64,000 bases of DNA from Rhizomicrobium sp. (GCA_037200045.1 JBBCHM010000002.1:558001-622000); one strand, 5' to 3'; shown: positions 45,086 through 54,384, numbered from the stretch's first letter. Notes: generated by a model not told the origin, from the letters alone. Program-made: numbers and translations.

Positions 45086-46654
45086 ATGAGAGCCATCGAT
45101 TATTTCGACCGCGGCGTGGACATCGATCCGGATCGGCTCGCCCTGGTGGAGGGCGACAAGAAGCTGACCTTCCGCGAATTGCAGGACCTGACCTTCAAAT
45201 TCGCCTCGGCGTTGCGCGTCAACGGCGTCAAGCGGCAGGAGCCGATCGCGATCTACGGGCCGAATCATTGGGGCGTGCTGGTCTGCCTGCTCGGCCTGTG
45301 GCGCGCCGGCGAGAAATGGATTCCGGTCAACGCCCGCAACGGGCTGGCCGAGAACATCCAGTACATGAACTATGTCCGCGTCTCCTGGCTGTTCTACCAT
45401 TCGCAATATCGCGAGGAGGCCCGCGAACTGGCGGCCAAGGTGCCCTCGATCCGCGGCATCGTCTGCATCGACCGCAACGACGACGGCCATCCCTCGCTCG
45501 ACGCCTTCCTGAAGGAAGGCGAGGCGAGCGCCTTCGTCGACGAATGCGACGCCTTCTGCAATCTGGAAGAGGTGGTCGGCATCTTCCCGACCGGCGGCAC
45601 CACGGGCCCGTCCAAGGGCGTCAACGTCACCAATCTCGGCTGGGGCACGATGCAGGAGATGTGCGCCAATTTCTGGCGCCGCGACACGGTCGATCCGGTC
45701 TGCCTCGTCACCGCGCCGCTGACCCACGCGGCCGGTCCGGTGAGCAGCGCCTGTTTGAGCTTCGGCGCGACCATCGTGGTGATGCCGGGCTTCGACGCGA
45801 CCGGCGTGCTGGAGAACATCCAGAAATACAAGGCGACGCATCTGTATCTGCCGCCGACCGCGCTCTATTCGCTGCTCGATCATCCGGGGCGCCACGATTA
45901 CGATTATTCGAGCCTGAAGATCTTCCTGCTGGTCGGCTCGCCGGTCAGCCATGAGAAGCTGAAACAGGCGGTCGAGACCTTCGGCGACTGCATGTGCCAG
46001 TGCTACGGCCAGGTGGAAAGCCCGCTGATCACCACCTGGCTGCCGCCCGAGATCGTCGCGGCGGCGGCGCGCGGCGATCATCCCGAGCGGCTGAAAAGCG
46101 CCGGCAAGCCGACCTATCCGGTGAAGGTCGGCATCATGGACGACGACGGCAATCTGCTCCCGCCCGGCGAGACCGGCGAGATCGTGGTGCGCGGCGCGCT
46201 CGTCAGCCATTCCTATTTCGAGCTGCCGGAAGCCACCGCCGAAGTGCGCCGCTTCGGCTGGCACCACACCGGCGACGTCGCCTATCGCGACAGGCACGGC
46301 TACGTCTTCATCGTCGACCGCAAGAAGGACATGGTCGTCACCGGCGGCTTCAACGTCTATTCGACCGAGGTCGAGGCCTGCGTGATGGAGCTGAACTCCG
46401 TCGCGCAATGCGCCGTGATCGGCGTGCCGCACGAGAAATGGGGCGAGGCGATCAAGGCGGTCGTGGTGCGGGCGCAGGGCGCGAACGTCACCGAGGAAGA
46501 GATCATCGCGCATTGCAAGGCGCGGCTGGGCGGCGTGAAGGCGCCCAAATCGGTCGACTTCTGGGACGACATCCCCAAGACCGCCAACAACAAGATGGAC
46601 AAGAAGACGATCCGCTCGAAGTACTGGGCGGGCGCGGAGCGAAACGTGCACTGA
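45086..46654 (+). CDS. AMP-forming acyl-CoA ligase of the GST operon
   Basis: A 522-residue ANL ligase. The A3 phosphate loop is unusual, FPTGGTTGPSKGV, with Gly-Gly for the common Ser-Gly; A5 is QCYGQVESP; A8 is DRKKDMVVTGGFNVYSTEVE; the C-terminal catalytic lysine lies in TANNKMDKKTI. It probably activates an aromatic or phenylpropanoid acid produced by dimer cleavage, for example a hydroxypropionic or cinnamic acid, but substrate is inference. Nine bases after the second GST and 21 before the dioxygenase. Confidence 0.85.
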   Translation: MRAIDYFDRGVDIDPDRLALVEGDKKLTFRELQDLTFKFASALRVNGVKRQEPIAIYGPNHWGVLVCLLGLWRAGEKWIPVNARNGLAENIQYMNYVRVSWLFYHSQYREEARELAAKVPSIRGIVCIDRNDDGHPSLDAFLKEGEASAFVDECDAFCNLEEVVGIFPTGGTTGPSKGVNVTNLGWGTMQEMCANFWRRDTVDPVCLVTAPLTHAAGPVSSACLSFGATIVVMPGFDATGVLENIQKYKATHLYLPPTALYSLLDHPGRHDYDYSSLKIFLLVGSPVSHEKLKQAVETFGDCMCQCYGQVESPLITTWLPPEIVAAAARGDHPERLKSAGKPTYPVKVGIMDDDGNLLPPGETGEIVVRGALVSHSYFELPEATAEVRRFGWHHTGDVAYRDRHGYVFIVDRKKDMVVTGGFNVYSTEVEACVMELNSVAQCAVIGVPHEKWGEAIKAVVVRAQGANVTEEEIIAHCKARLGGVKAPKSVDFWDDIPKTANNKMDKKTIRSKYWAGAERNVH

Positions 46655-46675
46655 CTTAATCATCGGGAGGACGCC

Positions 46676-47560
46676 ATGACGCTGACCGTCAATCCCCTGC
46701 ATCCGATTTTCGCCGCCGAGATCGTCGGCGCCGATCTGGCGCGGCCGCCGGACGACGAACTGGTCCGCACCGTGGAGGACGCGATGGCGAAATACGCGGT
46801 GACGATCCTGCGCACCGACGGCGTCTCCGACGACGATCACATCCGCTTCAGCCGCGCCTTCGGGCCGCTCGAACTGCCGCCCAAATTCGGCCGCTTCAAT
46901 GCGGCGCGGCGGCTGAGGAGCGAATTGTTCGACGCGTCGAATTTGGACGCCAACGGCAACATCATTCCCTACATGTCGGAAGCCCGCAAACTCGCCAAGG
47001 GCGCGGAGAAATTCCACAGCGACAGTTCCTTCCACCACCTGCCGACCAAGTGGTCGCTGCTGCTCGGCCATATCGTGCCGCCGGAAGGCGGCGACACCCA
47101 CTTCATCGACACGCGTGCGGTGTATGACGACCTGCCCCAGGCGACGAAGGACAAGATCGACGATCTGATCGCGATCCACGATTTCTGGCGCGGCCGCGAG
47201 CGCACCGGACTGACCGGCGTGACCGAGCAGCAGCGCGCGAGCATGCCGCCGGTCACCCATCCCCTGGTGCGCACCATGCCCTATGGCCGCAAGGCGCTCT
47301 ATGTCGGCGGCCATGCGGTCGGCATCGTCGGATGGCCGGAGGCCGAGGCCCTGGCGCTCATCGACGAGCTCTACGCCTTCGCGACGCAGCCGCGTTACAT
47401 CTATGCACACCATTGGCGCCAGGGCGATCTGGTGATCTGGGACAATCGCTGCACCCTGCATCGCGCGACGCCGCTGGAATCCGACGCCTACAAGCGCGAC
47501 GTGCGGCGCACCACGATCAACGAATACGGCCCGGAAACCTCGGCGGACGCGGCCGCCTGA
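46676..47560 (+). CDS. Fe(II)/2-oxoglutarate dioxygenase, TfdA-like
   Basis: A 294-residue TauD/TfdA-family enzyme. The facial triad is His114-Asp116 (FHSDSSF) and His262 (TLHRAT); Arg277 in RDVRR should bind 2-oxoglutarate. Positions almost coincide with TfdA (His113, Asp115, His262, from memory), which cleaves the ether of 2,4-D by hydroxylation. In a beta-etherase operon it could act on an aryloxy acid or hydroxylate a side chain (inference). GGGAGG precedes the ATG; the stop overlaps the next start as TGATG. Confidence 0.88.
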   Translation: MTLTVNPLHPIFAAEIVGADLARPPDDELVRTVEDAMAKYAVTILRTDGVSDDDHIRFSRAFGPLELPPKFGRFNAARRLRSELFDASNLDANGNIIPYMSEARKLAKGAEKFHSDSSFHHLPTKWSLLLGHIVPPEGGDTHFIDTRAVYDDLPQATKDKIDDLIAIHDFWRGRERTGLTGVTEQQRASMPPVTHPLVRTMPYGRKALYVGGHAVGIVGWPEAEALALIDELYAFATQPRYIYAHHWRQGDLVIWDNRCTLHRATPLESDAYKRDVRRTTINEYGPETSADAAA

Positions 47561-48939
47561 TGGACCAGCGCACGCCGAGCGCATCGCCGTCGGTCGCGCT
47601 CGAGCCGCCCTGGCCCGCGAGCCGCGTCGCCTGGTACATGATCTTCGTCACGGCGCTGGTGCGGCTGTCGGCGCAACTCGACCTCGGCATCCTCTCGCTC
47701 CTGGTCGAACCCATCAAACGCGACCTCGCGCTCAGCGACAGCCAGATGGGCCTGTTGCTCGGTTTCGCCTTCGCGCTGGTCTACGCGGTGCTGGGCGTGC
47801 CGCTCTCGACCTTCGTCGACACGCGCTCGCGGCGCGCCATCCTCGCCATCGGCGTGGTGTGCTGGAGCGTCGCGACGGCGCTGACCGGCTTGGCGCAGAC
47901 CTTCTGGCAGCTCTTCCTCTGCCGCGTCGGGGTCGGCGCGGCGGAATCCGTCAACGGCCCGGCGACCTATTCGCTGATCGCCGATTATTTCCCGCGCGAG
48001 AAGCTGCCGCGCGCCATCGCCGCGATGATCCTGGGCACCATCGCCGGCACCGGCCTGTCGCTGATCCTGGGATCGGTCGTCATCGCCGCGCTGACCCACC
48101 TGCCGCGCGTTGTCATTCCCTGGATCGGCGAGATCCGGCAATGGCAGATGGTGTTCGTCATCATGGGCTTGCCGGGACTGGTGTTCGCCCTGCTGATGCT
48201 GACCGTGCCGGAGCCGCCGCGGCGCAAGGCCGGCACGACGCAGGCGAGCGGCATTCCCGACGCCAGGCTGTTCCAATATCTCGCGGCGCATTGGCGCGTC
48301 TTCCTGCCGATGTTCCTCGGCCTGATCCTGAGCGCCATCGAAAGCGGCGGCACCGCCGCGTGGCGGCCGGCGTTCTTCCAGCGGACCTATGGCTGGCTGC
48401 CGCACCAGGCCGGCCTGGCGACCGGCCTTGCCGCGCTGATCGGCTCGCCCATCGGGCTGTGGCTCGGCGCCTGGCTGGCGGAGCGGCTGATGCGCAAGGA
48501 CGACGCGGCCAATGTGCGCGTGGTGCAGATTTCGTGGATCGCCGCGACGCCCTTCATCGTCGCGGGACCGCTGATGCCGACGCCGATGCTGGCGACCGCC
48601 TGCGCGCTTCTGTCGGCGATGTTCAGCATGATGGGCGCGCCGACCCAGAACGCCGCGCTGCAGAGCGTGGCGCCGGGCGATCTTCGCGCGCGCATCACCG
48701 CGCTCTATCTCTTGACCTACACAGTGGCGGGCCAGGGCATCGGGCCGAGTTTCATCGCGGCGACGACCGATTTCGTCCTGCGCGACGAACACGCGCTGCG
48801 CCTCGCGCTGGCCGGGACCGCCGCCGTGGTGATGCCGCTCGCGGTGCTTGCGATCAGTTGGGGCGTCAAGCCCTATGGACGGGAAGTGTCGCGGCTGAAG
48901 GTCTTGGAAGGAGTTGAGCATGGAACAGCTCGAAGGTAA
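47560..48939 (+). CDS. MFS transporter, spinster-like
   Basis: A 459-residue carrier with about twelve hydrophobic segments; the N-half pattern LALSDSQMGLLLGFAFALVY and the VDTRSRR loop fit the spinster-like MFS group. Start ATG shares a base with the preceding stop, so it is translated with the dioxygenase. Probably imports the operon's substrate or exports an intermediate. The gene end overlaps the SDR start by 20 bases. Confidence 0.82.
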   Translation: MDQRTPSASPSVALEPPWPASRVAWYMIFVTALVRLSAQLDLGILSLLVEPIKRDLALSDSQMGLLLGFAFALVYAVLGVPLSTFVDTRSRRAILAIGVVCWSVATALTGLAQTFWQLFLCRVGVGAAESVNGPATYSLIADYFPREKLPRAIAAMILGTIAGTGLSLILGSVVIAALTHLPRVVIPWIGEIRQWQMVFVIMGLPGLVFALLMLTVPEPPRRKAGTTQASGIPDARLFQYLAAHWRVFLPMFLGLILSAIESGGTAAWRPAFFQRTYGWLPHQAGLATGLAALIGSPIGLWLGAWLAERLMRKDDAANVRVVQISWIAATPFIVAGPLMPTPMLATACALLSAMFSMMGAPTQNAALQSVAPGDLRARITALYLLTYTVAGQGIGPSFIAATTDFVLRDEHALRLALAGTAAVVMPLAVLAISWGVKPYGREVSRLKVLEGVEHGTARR

Positions 48940-49798
48940 GTGTGCCTTCGTCACCGGCGGCGCGAGCGGATTGGGGCTCGGCATCGCCTGGGCGCTGGTC
49001 GAGGCCGGCATGAAGGTCGCGATCGCCGATTTCCGCAAGGATCACATCGAGACCGCGCTGGCGTTCTTCGAATCGATCCAGCGGGGCCGCGACGTCGTCG
49101 CCGTGGAGCTGGACGTCACCGACCGCGCCCAGTTCGCGCGCGGCGCCGACGAGGCCTTCGCGAAACTGGGCAAGGTGCATGTATTGGTGAACAATGCCGG
49201 CGTCGGCGTGCTCGGCCCGCTGGTCGGCGCCACCTTCGCCGATTGGGATTTCGGCATCGATGTCAATCTGGGCGGCGTCGTCAACGGCATCTGCACCTTC
49301 CTGCCGCGCATGATCGCGCAAGGCGAAGGCGGGCATATTGTCACGACATCTTCCATCTCCGCGCTGACGCCCTCGCCGCGCGACTCGGTGATCTACGCCA
49401 CGACCAAGGCCGCCACCTTGGCGATGAGCGAGGCGATGCGCGACGAGCTGGCCGACCACGACATCGGCACCTCGGTGCTGATGCCCGGCCCGTTCAAGAC
49501 CAACATCCGCGAGGCGGGCAAGAACCGCCCGGCGCGCTATCAGGCGCAGTCGGGGTATCGCGAGGTCGAGGCGCGGCTGGAGACGCGCGAAGACGCGGCG
49601 GACTGGCTGGAGCCGATCGAGGCCGGCCGCATGGTGGTGGGCGCGATCCGCGAGAACCGCCTCTATGTCATCACCCATGGCGAGTTCAAGGGTTGGTGCG
49701 AGAGCCGGTTCGAGGACATCCTCGCCGCCTATCCCGAGCCGCGCGACCCCGAAAAGGCCCGGGCGATGGGCCGTCGCCGGCCCGTGCGCAAGGCGTGA
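48920..49798 (+). CDS. SDR, LigD-like C-alpha dehydrogenase candidate
   Basis: NAD-dependent short-chain dehydrogenase of 292 residues: TGGASGLGLG (13-21), NNAG (91-94), Ser144/145, Tyr159 and Lys163 (YATTKAA). The C-terminal part resembles LigD (GTSVLMPGPFKTNI then RPARY). LigD/L/N/O oxidise the benzylic alcohol of beta-O-4 dimers to the ketone that LigF needs; a LigF-like GST follows five bases later, the ligD-ligF order known from Sphingobium. Start at ATG 48920 after GGAAGGAG. Confidence 0.82.
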   Translation: MEQLEGKCAFVTGGASGLGLGIAWALVEAGMKVAIADFRKDHIETALAFFESIQRGRDVVAVELDVTDRAQFARGADEAFAKLGKVHVLVNNAGVGVLGPLVGATFADWDFGIDVNLGGVVNGICTFLPRMIAQGEGGHIVTTSSISALTPSPRDSVIYATTKAATLAMSEAMRDELADHDIGTSVLMPGPFKTNIREAGKNRPARYQAQSGYREVEARLETREDAADWLEPIEAGRMVVGAIRENRLYVITHGEFKGWCESRFEDILAAYPEPRDPEKARAMGRRRPVRKA

Positions 49799-49803
49799 CG
49801 GCC

Positions 49804-50532
49804 ATGCTCGAGCTTTATCACGCCGAGCCCGCCTCCAACAGTTTGAAGGTGCTCATCTGCCTGAAGGAGAAGGGCGTCGATTTCGTCAGCCACCTGATGG
49901 ACATCCAGGCCTTCGAGCAGCACGAACCCGCCTTCCTGAAGATCAACCCCGAGGGCCAGGTGCCGGCGCTGGTGCATGACGGAACGGTGATCACCGAGTC
50001 CACCGTCATCAACGAATATCTCGACCAGATCTTCCCCTCGCCGCCGCTCAGGCCCCAGAGCCCGGTCGAGGCGGCGCGCATGCGCGTCTTCACCAAATAT
50101 GTCGACGAGTATTTCCGGATCGCCCTCAGCCAGATCGGCTGGCAGCTCATGATCCATACCGTCACCGACAAGCTGAGCCCCGAGGAGTTCGAGGCCAAGC
50201 TCGCCCGCATCCCGCGCGAGGAGAAGCGCGAGAAATGGCGCATCGCCGCGGCGCAAGGCTATACGCCGGAGCAGATGGCGGCGTGGCGGCGCACGCTGGC
50301 CGAAGGCATCGGCAAGATGGAGGCCGCGCTGGCGTCCGGGCCGTGGCTCGCCGGCCCGCATTATTCCCTCGCCGACATCGCGATGTTTGCCATGGCCGCG
50401 CACATGCCCGCGCGCTTTTCCGACATCATGAGCGACGCGGTCTCGCCCCGCGTCATGGAGTGGCATGCGCGGACGAAGGCGCGGCCGGCCGTCGCCGCCG
50501 CGCTCGCCATGCCGACGCCGGTCCGCGGCTAA
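49804..50532 (+). CDS. Glutathione S-transferase, closest LigF-like beta-etherase (3)
   Basis: A 242-residue GST and the most LigF-like of the three: HEPAFLKINPEGQVPALVHD, TESTVINEYLDQIFP, RVFTKYVDEYF and HYSLADIAMFA. The N-terminus EPASNSLKVLICLKEKG keeps the Asn-Ser pair. It should attack the beta carbon of an alpha-keto beta-aryl ether with GSH. Directly follows the LigD-like SDR. Remaining uncertainty: R- or S-specificity and whether a LigG-like glutathione lyase exists elsewhere. Confidence 0.83.
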   Translation: MLELYHAEPASNSLKVLICLKEKGVDFVSHLMDIQAFEQHEPAFLKINPEGQVPALVHDGTVITESTVINEYLDQIFPSPPLRPQSPVEAARMRVFTKYVDEYFRIALSQIGWQLMIHTVTDKLSPEEFEAKLARIPREEKREKWRIAAAQGYTPEQMAAWRRTLAEGIGKMEAALASGPWLAGPHYSLADIAMFAMAAHMPARFSDIMSDAVSPRVMEWHARTKARPAVAAALAMPTPVRG

Positions 50533-50608
50533 CGATATGGCGCCGGTGCGCGCGAGGCACTAACCTGCGGAACGGATAACGCGCCGAACAAGCGCCGAAG
50601 GGGATGGA

Positions 50609-51937
50609 ATGAGCAAGGATGTGCGCGCGCTGGTGCGCGATGGGCGGATGACGCGCTTCCAGATCGCCGCCGTCATCGTCTGCATGGCGATCAACGCGCT
50701 GGACGGGTTCGACGTGCTGTCGATCGCCTTCACCGGCCCGCAGATCGCCAAGGAGTGGCTGCTGCCGCCGACGCAGCTCGGCCTGCTGTTCAGTTCGGGT
50801 CTCGCCGGCATGATGATCGGATCTCTGGTCCTGTCGCCCTTCGCCGACATCCTGGGCCGGCGCACCGTGGTGCTCGGCGGGCTCAGCCTCATCACGGCCG
50901 GCATGCTGCTGTGCGGACTGGCGCACGGCCTGACGGAGCTGGCGCTGCTGCGCGTGTTCACCGGGCTCGGCATCGGCGCGCTGTTCTCCAGCGTCAACAC
51001 CATCGTGACGGAATACGCCTCCGACAAGCGCAAGAGTCTCGCGATCGCCATCATGGCGGTCGGCTATCCCATCGGCGCGACGGTCGGCGGCACCATCGCG
51101 GTGTTCCTGATCGCCTATCACGGCTGGCGCTCGGTGTTCTTCTTCGGCGCGTCGCTGTCCGCGGTCCTGATCCCCGTCGCCTTCGTCACGCTGCCGGAAT
51201 CGCTGGAATTCCTGCTGGCGCGGCGGCCGCGCAACGCGCTCGCGCGGCTCAACGTCCTGCTGCGCCGGATGGGACACGCCGCGCTCGCCGTGCTGCCCGA
51301 GCCCGCGACGACGGGCGACGAGGCGCTCGGCGCCTTTTCGGTGTTCGACCGCGCCTTCTTCTCGCGCACGCTGCTGATCGTCTGCGCCTATTTCCTCACG
51401 ATGCTGCCGTTCTATTTCATGCTGAACTGGACGCCGAAGGTCCTGGTCGACCAGGGCCTGTCGGTCTCCACCGGAATCTCCGGCGCGGTGGTGATGAACG
51501 GCGTCGGCATCCTCGGCGGCCTGTTGTTCGGCGTCATCGCCAACGTGGCCGGGCTGCGCCAGCTCACCTCGCTCTGCATGGTGCTGTTCTTCGCCGCCAT
51601 CGCCGGGTTCGGCGCGGTGGGGACCAACCTGACCCTGCTCCTGATCCTGGCCGCGGCGGTCGGCTTCTTCATGATCGCGATGATCAGCGGGCTCTACGCG
51701 ATCATCGGCGCGATGTATCCGGTGCGGGTGCGCAACACCGGCACCGGCCTGGTGCTCGGCGTCGGCCGGCTGGGCGCCGTGATCGGGCCCTATATCGGCG
51801 GCGTGCTGATCGCGGCGGGCTGGTCGCGGCCGGTCTATTGCGCCGCGCTCGCCGCGCCGCTGCTGGTGGCGGCGATCCTCATCCGCCGCGTGCCGCTGCT
51901 GTTCGACACCGCCGGCAGGCCCGACGCCGCCAAATAG
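50609..51937 (+). CDS. Aromatic acid:H+ symporter (AAHS MFS)
   Basis: A 442-residue MFS protein of the PcaK/VanK/BenK type: first helix ends NALDGFDVLSIAF (the LDGFDxx motif essential for substrate and proton), and the loop 2-3 motif is DILGRRTVVLGG. Imports aromatic acids such as vanillate or protocatechuate. Spacer of 76 bases to the GST, so it may have its own promoter or be the operon's last gene. GAAGGGGATGGA precedes the ATG. Confidence 0.87.
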   Translation: MSKDVRALVRDGRMTRFQIAAVIVCMAINALDGFDVLSIAFTGPQIAKEWLLPPTQLGLLFSSGLAGMMIGSLVLSPFADILGRRTVVLGGLSLITAGMLLCGLAHGLTELALLRVFTGLGIGALFSSVNTIVTEYASDKRKSLAIAIMAVGYPIGATVGGTIAVFLIAYHGWRSVFFFGASLSAVLIPVAFVTLPESLEFLLARRPRNALARLNVLLRRMGHAALAVLPEPATTGDEALGAFSVFDRAFFSRTLLIVCAYFLTMLPFYFMLNWTPKVLVDQGLSVSTGISGAVVMNGVGILGGLLFGVIANVAGLRQLTSLCMVLFFAAIAGFGAVGTNLTLLLILAAAVGFFMIAMISGLYAIIGAMYPVRVRNTGTGLVLGVGRLGAVIGPYIGGVLIAAGWSRPVYCAALAAPLLVAAILIRRVPLLFDTAGRPDAAK

Positions 51938-51947
51938 GCTGCGGCCT

Positions 51948-52781
51948 TTAGAAATCCGCGAAGCCGCCCTTGGCGATGCCGGCGTTGCGGAATGCCGTCA
52001 CCACGCGCGGCGCGACAAGCGCCGCCAGTTCGTCGGCATAGCGATAGCCCGGCGCCGAGCCGGGATAGGAACCCGTCGCCGGGTGCAGATAGATCTCGCT
52101 GAGCCCCTCGGGCAGGTTCTCGATCAGTCCCAGCACCCGCGCCGCCGTCATCGCGCCGGACCACGCCAGGCCGAACACCTGGTCGGGCACGCGCATCCCG
52201 GCGGCGCGCAGCCGCGCCCGCGCCAGCGTCGCCCAGGGCGCGGTGGCGAGCGCCGACGGCAGCTTCACGGTTGGATCGGCCTTGCGCAGCACGTCGTTGG
52301 GCTCCAGCGGCACGCGCATCGCGCGCAGGCCATGCGCCTTGCCGACGCGCAGGATCGCCGACGCGATGGTCGGATGCAGATGGAAATGCTTGTGCGTGTT
52401 GGCGTGGTCGAGCGGCAGTCCCGTCGCGCGGAACGCATCGAACTGCGCCTCGATTTCGGCTTCGAGCTGGCGGCGGACCTTGGGGCGGAAGAACATGTTC
52501 GCGGCCGAGGCCGCCATGTCGCTGCGGAAATTCCCCGACGCATCGATGAGATCGGGCACGGCCGAAGCCGGCAGCGTCGGCCTGCCCTCGACGAGGACGA
52601 CATGCAGCCCGACGCGCAGGCGCGGCAAGGCGCGGGCGCGCGCCACCGCGTCGCCGGCGGCGGGCGCCGAGACCATCAGGCTCGCTGCGGTGAGGATGCC
52701 GTTGGCATGCGCCTCTTCGACCGCGTCGTTGACTTCGCGAGCGGCGCCGAAATCGTCGGCCGTGACGATGAGGGATTTCAA
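51948..52781 (-). CDS. hpnK: Hopanoid biosynthesis protein HpnK
   Basis: YdjC/ChbG-fold deacetylase of 277 residues, thought to remove the acetyl from N-acetylglucosaminyl-bacteriohopanetetrol after HpnI. Metal motif SLIVTADDFG at the start, GLHVVLVEG, and THKHFHLHP. No ATG start fits: the likely start is TTG at 52781, giving LKSLIV, with a further TTG at 52811. It is the last of hpnI-hpnJ-hpnK on the minus strand, set apart from hpnJ by a palindromic repeat. Confidence 0.9.
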   Translation of the reverse strand: MKSLIVTADDFGAAREVNDAVEEAHANGILTAASLMVSAPAAGDAVARARALPRLRVGLHVVLVEGRPTLPASAVPDLIDASGNFRSDMAASAANMFFRPKVRRQLEAEIEAQFDAFRATGLPLDHANTHKHFHLHPTIASAILRVGKAHGLRAMRVPLEPNDVLRKADPTVKLPSALATAPWATLARARLRAAGMRVPDQVFGLAWSGAMTAARVLGLIENLPEGLSEIYLHPATGSYPGSAPGYRYADELAALVAPRVVTAFRNAGIAKGGFADF

Positions 52782-52815
52782 GGCGCGTTGTCGGGGCTGC
52801 GCCCCAAACAAACGA

Positions 52816-52942
52816 TGTCATGGCCCGCGAATGCGGGCCATCCAGGTGACATCGATACCGATCGAGCGGACAAAGACGGAGCACTTCCTGAGATGGCCGA
52901 CCACGTTCAACTGGGTGGCCCGCATTCGCGGGCCATGACACC
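52816..52942. repeat. Inverted pair of REP-like palindromes (family B), second copy
   Basis: Left unit TGTCA then TGGCCCGC-GAAT-GCGGGCCA then TCCAGGTGA; right unit TTCAACTGGGT, then GGCCCGC-ATTC-GCGGGCC, then ATGACACC. Same architecture as 10761-10855, with a longer centre. Located between hpnK and hpnJ without touching either coding region. Confidence 0.8.
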
Positions 52943-52951
52943 AGTAGCACG

Positions 52952-54376
52952 TTAGGAGACTATCATGTCTTCGCGGTTCCTGAGGAACTGGAAGAACTCC
53001 ATGCCTTCGCGCAACCGGCGCACCAGCATGTCGCGGCTGGTCAGCATCTCCTTGACGATCTCGATGATCTTGGACGGGCGGAAATAGAACTTCTTGTAGA
53101 AGTCCTCCACCGAATCGAAGATCTCGGTGTGGCCGAGATGCGGATAGTTGAGCGGCGCGATCTGCGTGCCGTCGTCGGTCAGAAGATCGACGTCCGACGC
53201 GAACCAGCCGTTCTCCTTGGCCTGCTTGTAGAGGAACGTCCCCGGATAGGGCGCGGCCAGCGACACCTGGATGGTGTGCGGGTTCACTTCCTTGGCGAAG
53301 GCGAGCGTCTCCTGGATCGTCTCGCGGGTCTCGCCCGGCAGGCCCAGGATGAAGGTGCCGTGCACCACGATGCCGAGCTCGTGGCAATCCTTCGAGAACC
53401 GCTTGGCGACGGGAACGAGCAGGCCCTTCTTGATGTTGTGCAGGATCTGCTGGTTGCCGGATTCATAGCCGACGAGCAGAAGGCGCAGCCCGTTCGCCTT
53501 CATCACTTCCAGCGTCTTGCGCGGCACGTTCGCCTTGGCGTTGCACGACCACACAACGTTCAGCGGCCCGAGCGCGCGCGCGAGCTGCTCCACGCGGTCG
53601 TGATTGTCGGTCAGCGTGTCGTCGTCGAAGAAGATCTCCTTCACCTCGGGGAAATTCTCCTTGACGTATTTCACGTCCGCCACCACGCGGTCGATCGACA
53701 TGAAGCGGTATTTGTGCCCGCCGATGGTCTGCGGCCACAGGCAGAAGGTGCAGCGCGATTTGCAGCCGCGGCCGGTGTACCAGGACATGTAGGGATGCAT
53801 CAGGTAGCCGCCGAAATACTGCTTAACGTCGAGCTGCTTGTAGAGCGGCAGCACCGAGGGCAGCTTGTCCATGTCGACCAGGATCTCGCGCTCGGGATTG
53901 GAGACGATCTCGCGCGCCGCGTTGCGATAGGTCAGGCCGGTGATGGTGGACCAGTCGGCGCCGTTCGCCAGCTCCTGGATCGTGAAGTCGTATTCGTTGC
54001 GCGCGACGAAATCGAGCGCGCCGCAGGCTTCCATGCTCTCGACCGGCTCGACCGCCACCTTGGCGCCGATGAAGCCGATCTTGGCGGTCGGATTGATGTC
54101 GCGGATCATCGCCGCCGTCTTGCAGTCCGACTTGAAGCTGGGCGTGGAGGTATGGATCACGATCAGCTCGTGCGACTTCACATCCTCCTCGATGTCCTTG
54201 AACGACAGATTGTGCGGCGGCGCGTCGATCAGCTTGCTCCCGGGCACCATGGCGGCGGCCTGCGCCAGCCAGGTGGGGAACCAGAACGACTTCACCTCGC
54301 GCTTCATCTGGTAGCGCGCGCCGGCGCCGCCGTCATAACCGTCGAACGAGGGTGCCTGGAGAAAAAGCGCTTTCAT
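52952..54376 (-). CDS. hpnJ: Hopanoid biosynthesis radical SAM protein HpnJ
   Basis: A 474-residue enzyme with an N-terminal B12-binding-like domain (about 1-130) and a radical SAM domain whose cluster cysteines are Cys205, 209 and 212 (GRGCKSRCTFCLWP). HpnJ acts on glucosaminyl-bacteriohopanetetrol in the formation of the cyclitol ether side chain. Nine bases after hpnI; both on the minus strand. Whole-length similarity and context make this assignment firm. Confidence 0.93.
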   Translation of the reverse strand: MKALFLQAPSFDGYDGGAGARYQMKREVKSFWFPTWLAQAAAMVPGSKLIDAPPHNLSFKDIEEDVKSHELIVIHTSTPSFKSDCKTAAMIRDINPTAKIGFIGAKVAVEPVESMEACGALDFVARNEYDFTIQELANGADWSTITGLTYRNAAREIVSNPEREILVDMDKLPSVLPLYKQLDVKQYFGGYLMHPYMSWYTGRGCKSRCTFCLWPQTIGGHKYRFMSIDRVVADVKYVKENFPEVKEIFFDDDTLTDNHDRVEQLARALGPLNVVWSCNAKANVPRKTLEVMKANGLRLLLVGYESGNQQILHNIKKGLLVPVAKRFSKDCHELGIVVHGTFILGLPGETRETIQETLAFAKEVNPHTIQVSLAAPYPGTFLYKQAKENGWFASDVDLLTDDGTQIAPLNYPHLGHTEIFDSVEDFYKKFYFRPSKIIEIVKEMLTSRDMLVRRLREGMEFFQFLRNREDMIVS

Positions 54377-54384
54377 ACCGACCT

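Noticed and set aside
44270..47584. 1104-residue open frame on the minus strand
   Set aside because: Opposite to two GST genes, the CoA ligase and the TfdA-like dioxygenase, all with catalytic motifs; composition is that of an antisense frame.
52818..53387. 189-residue minus-strand frame
   Set aside because: Overlaps hpnJ in another frame and runs through the palindromic repeat; no domain.
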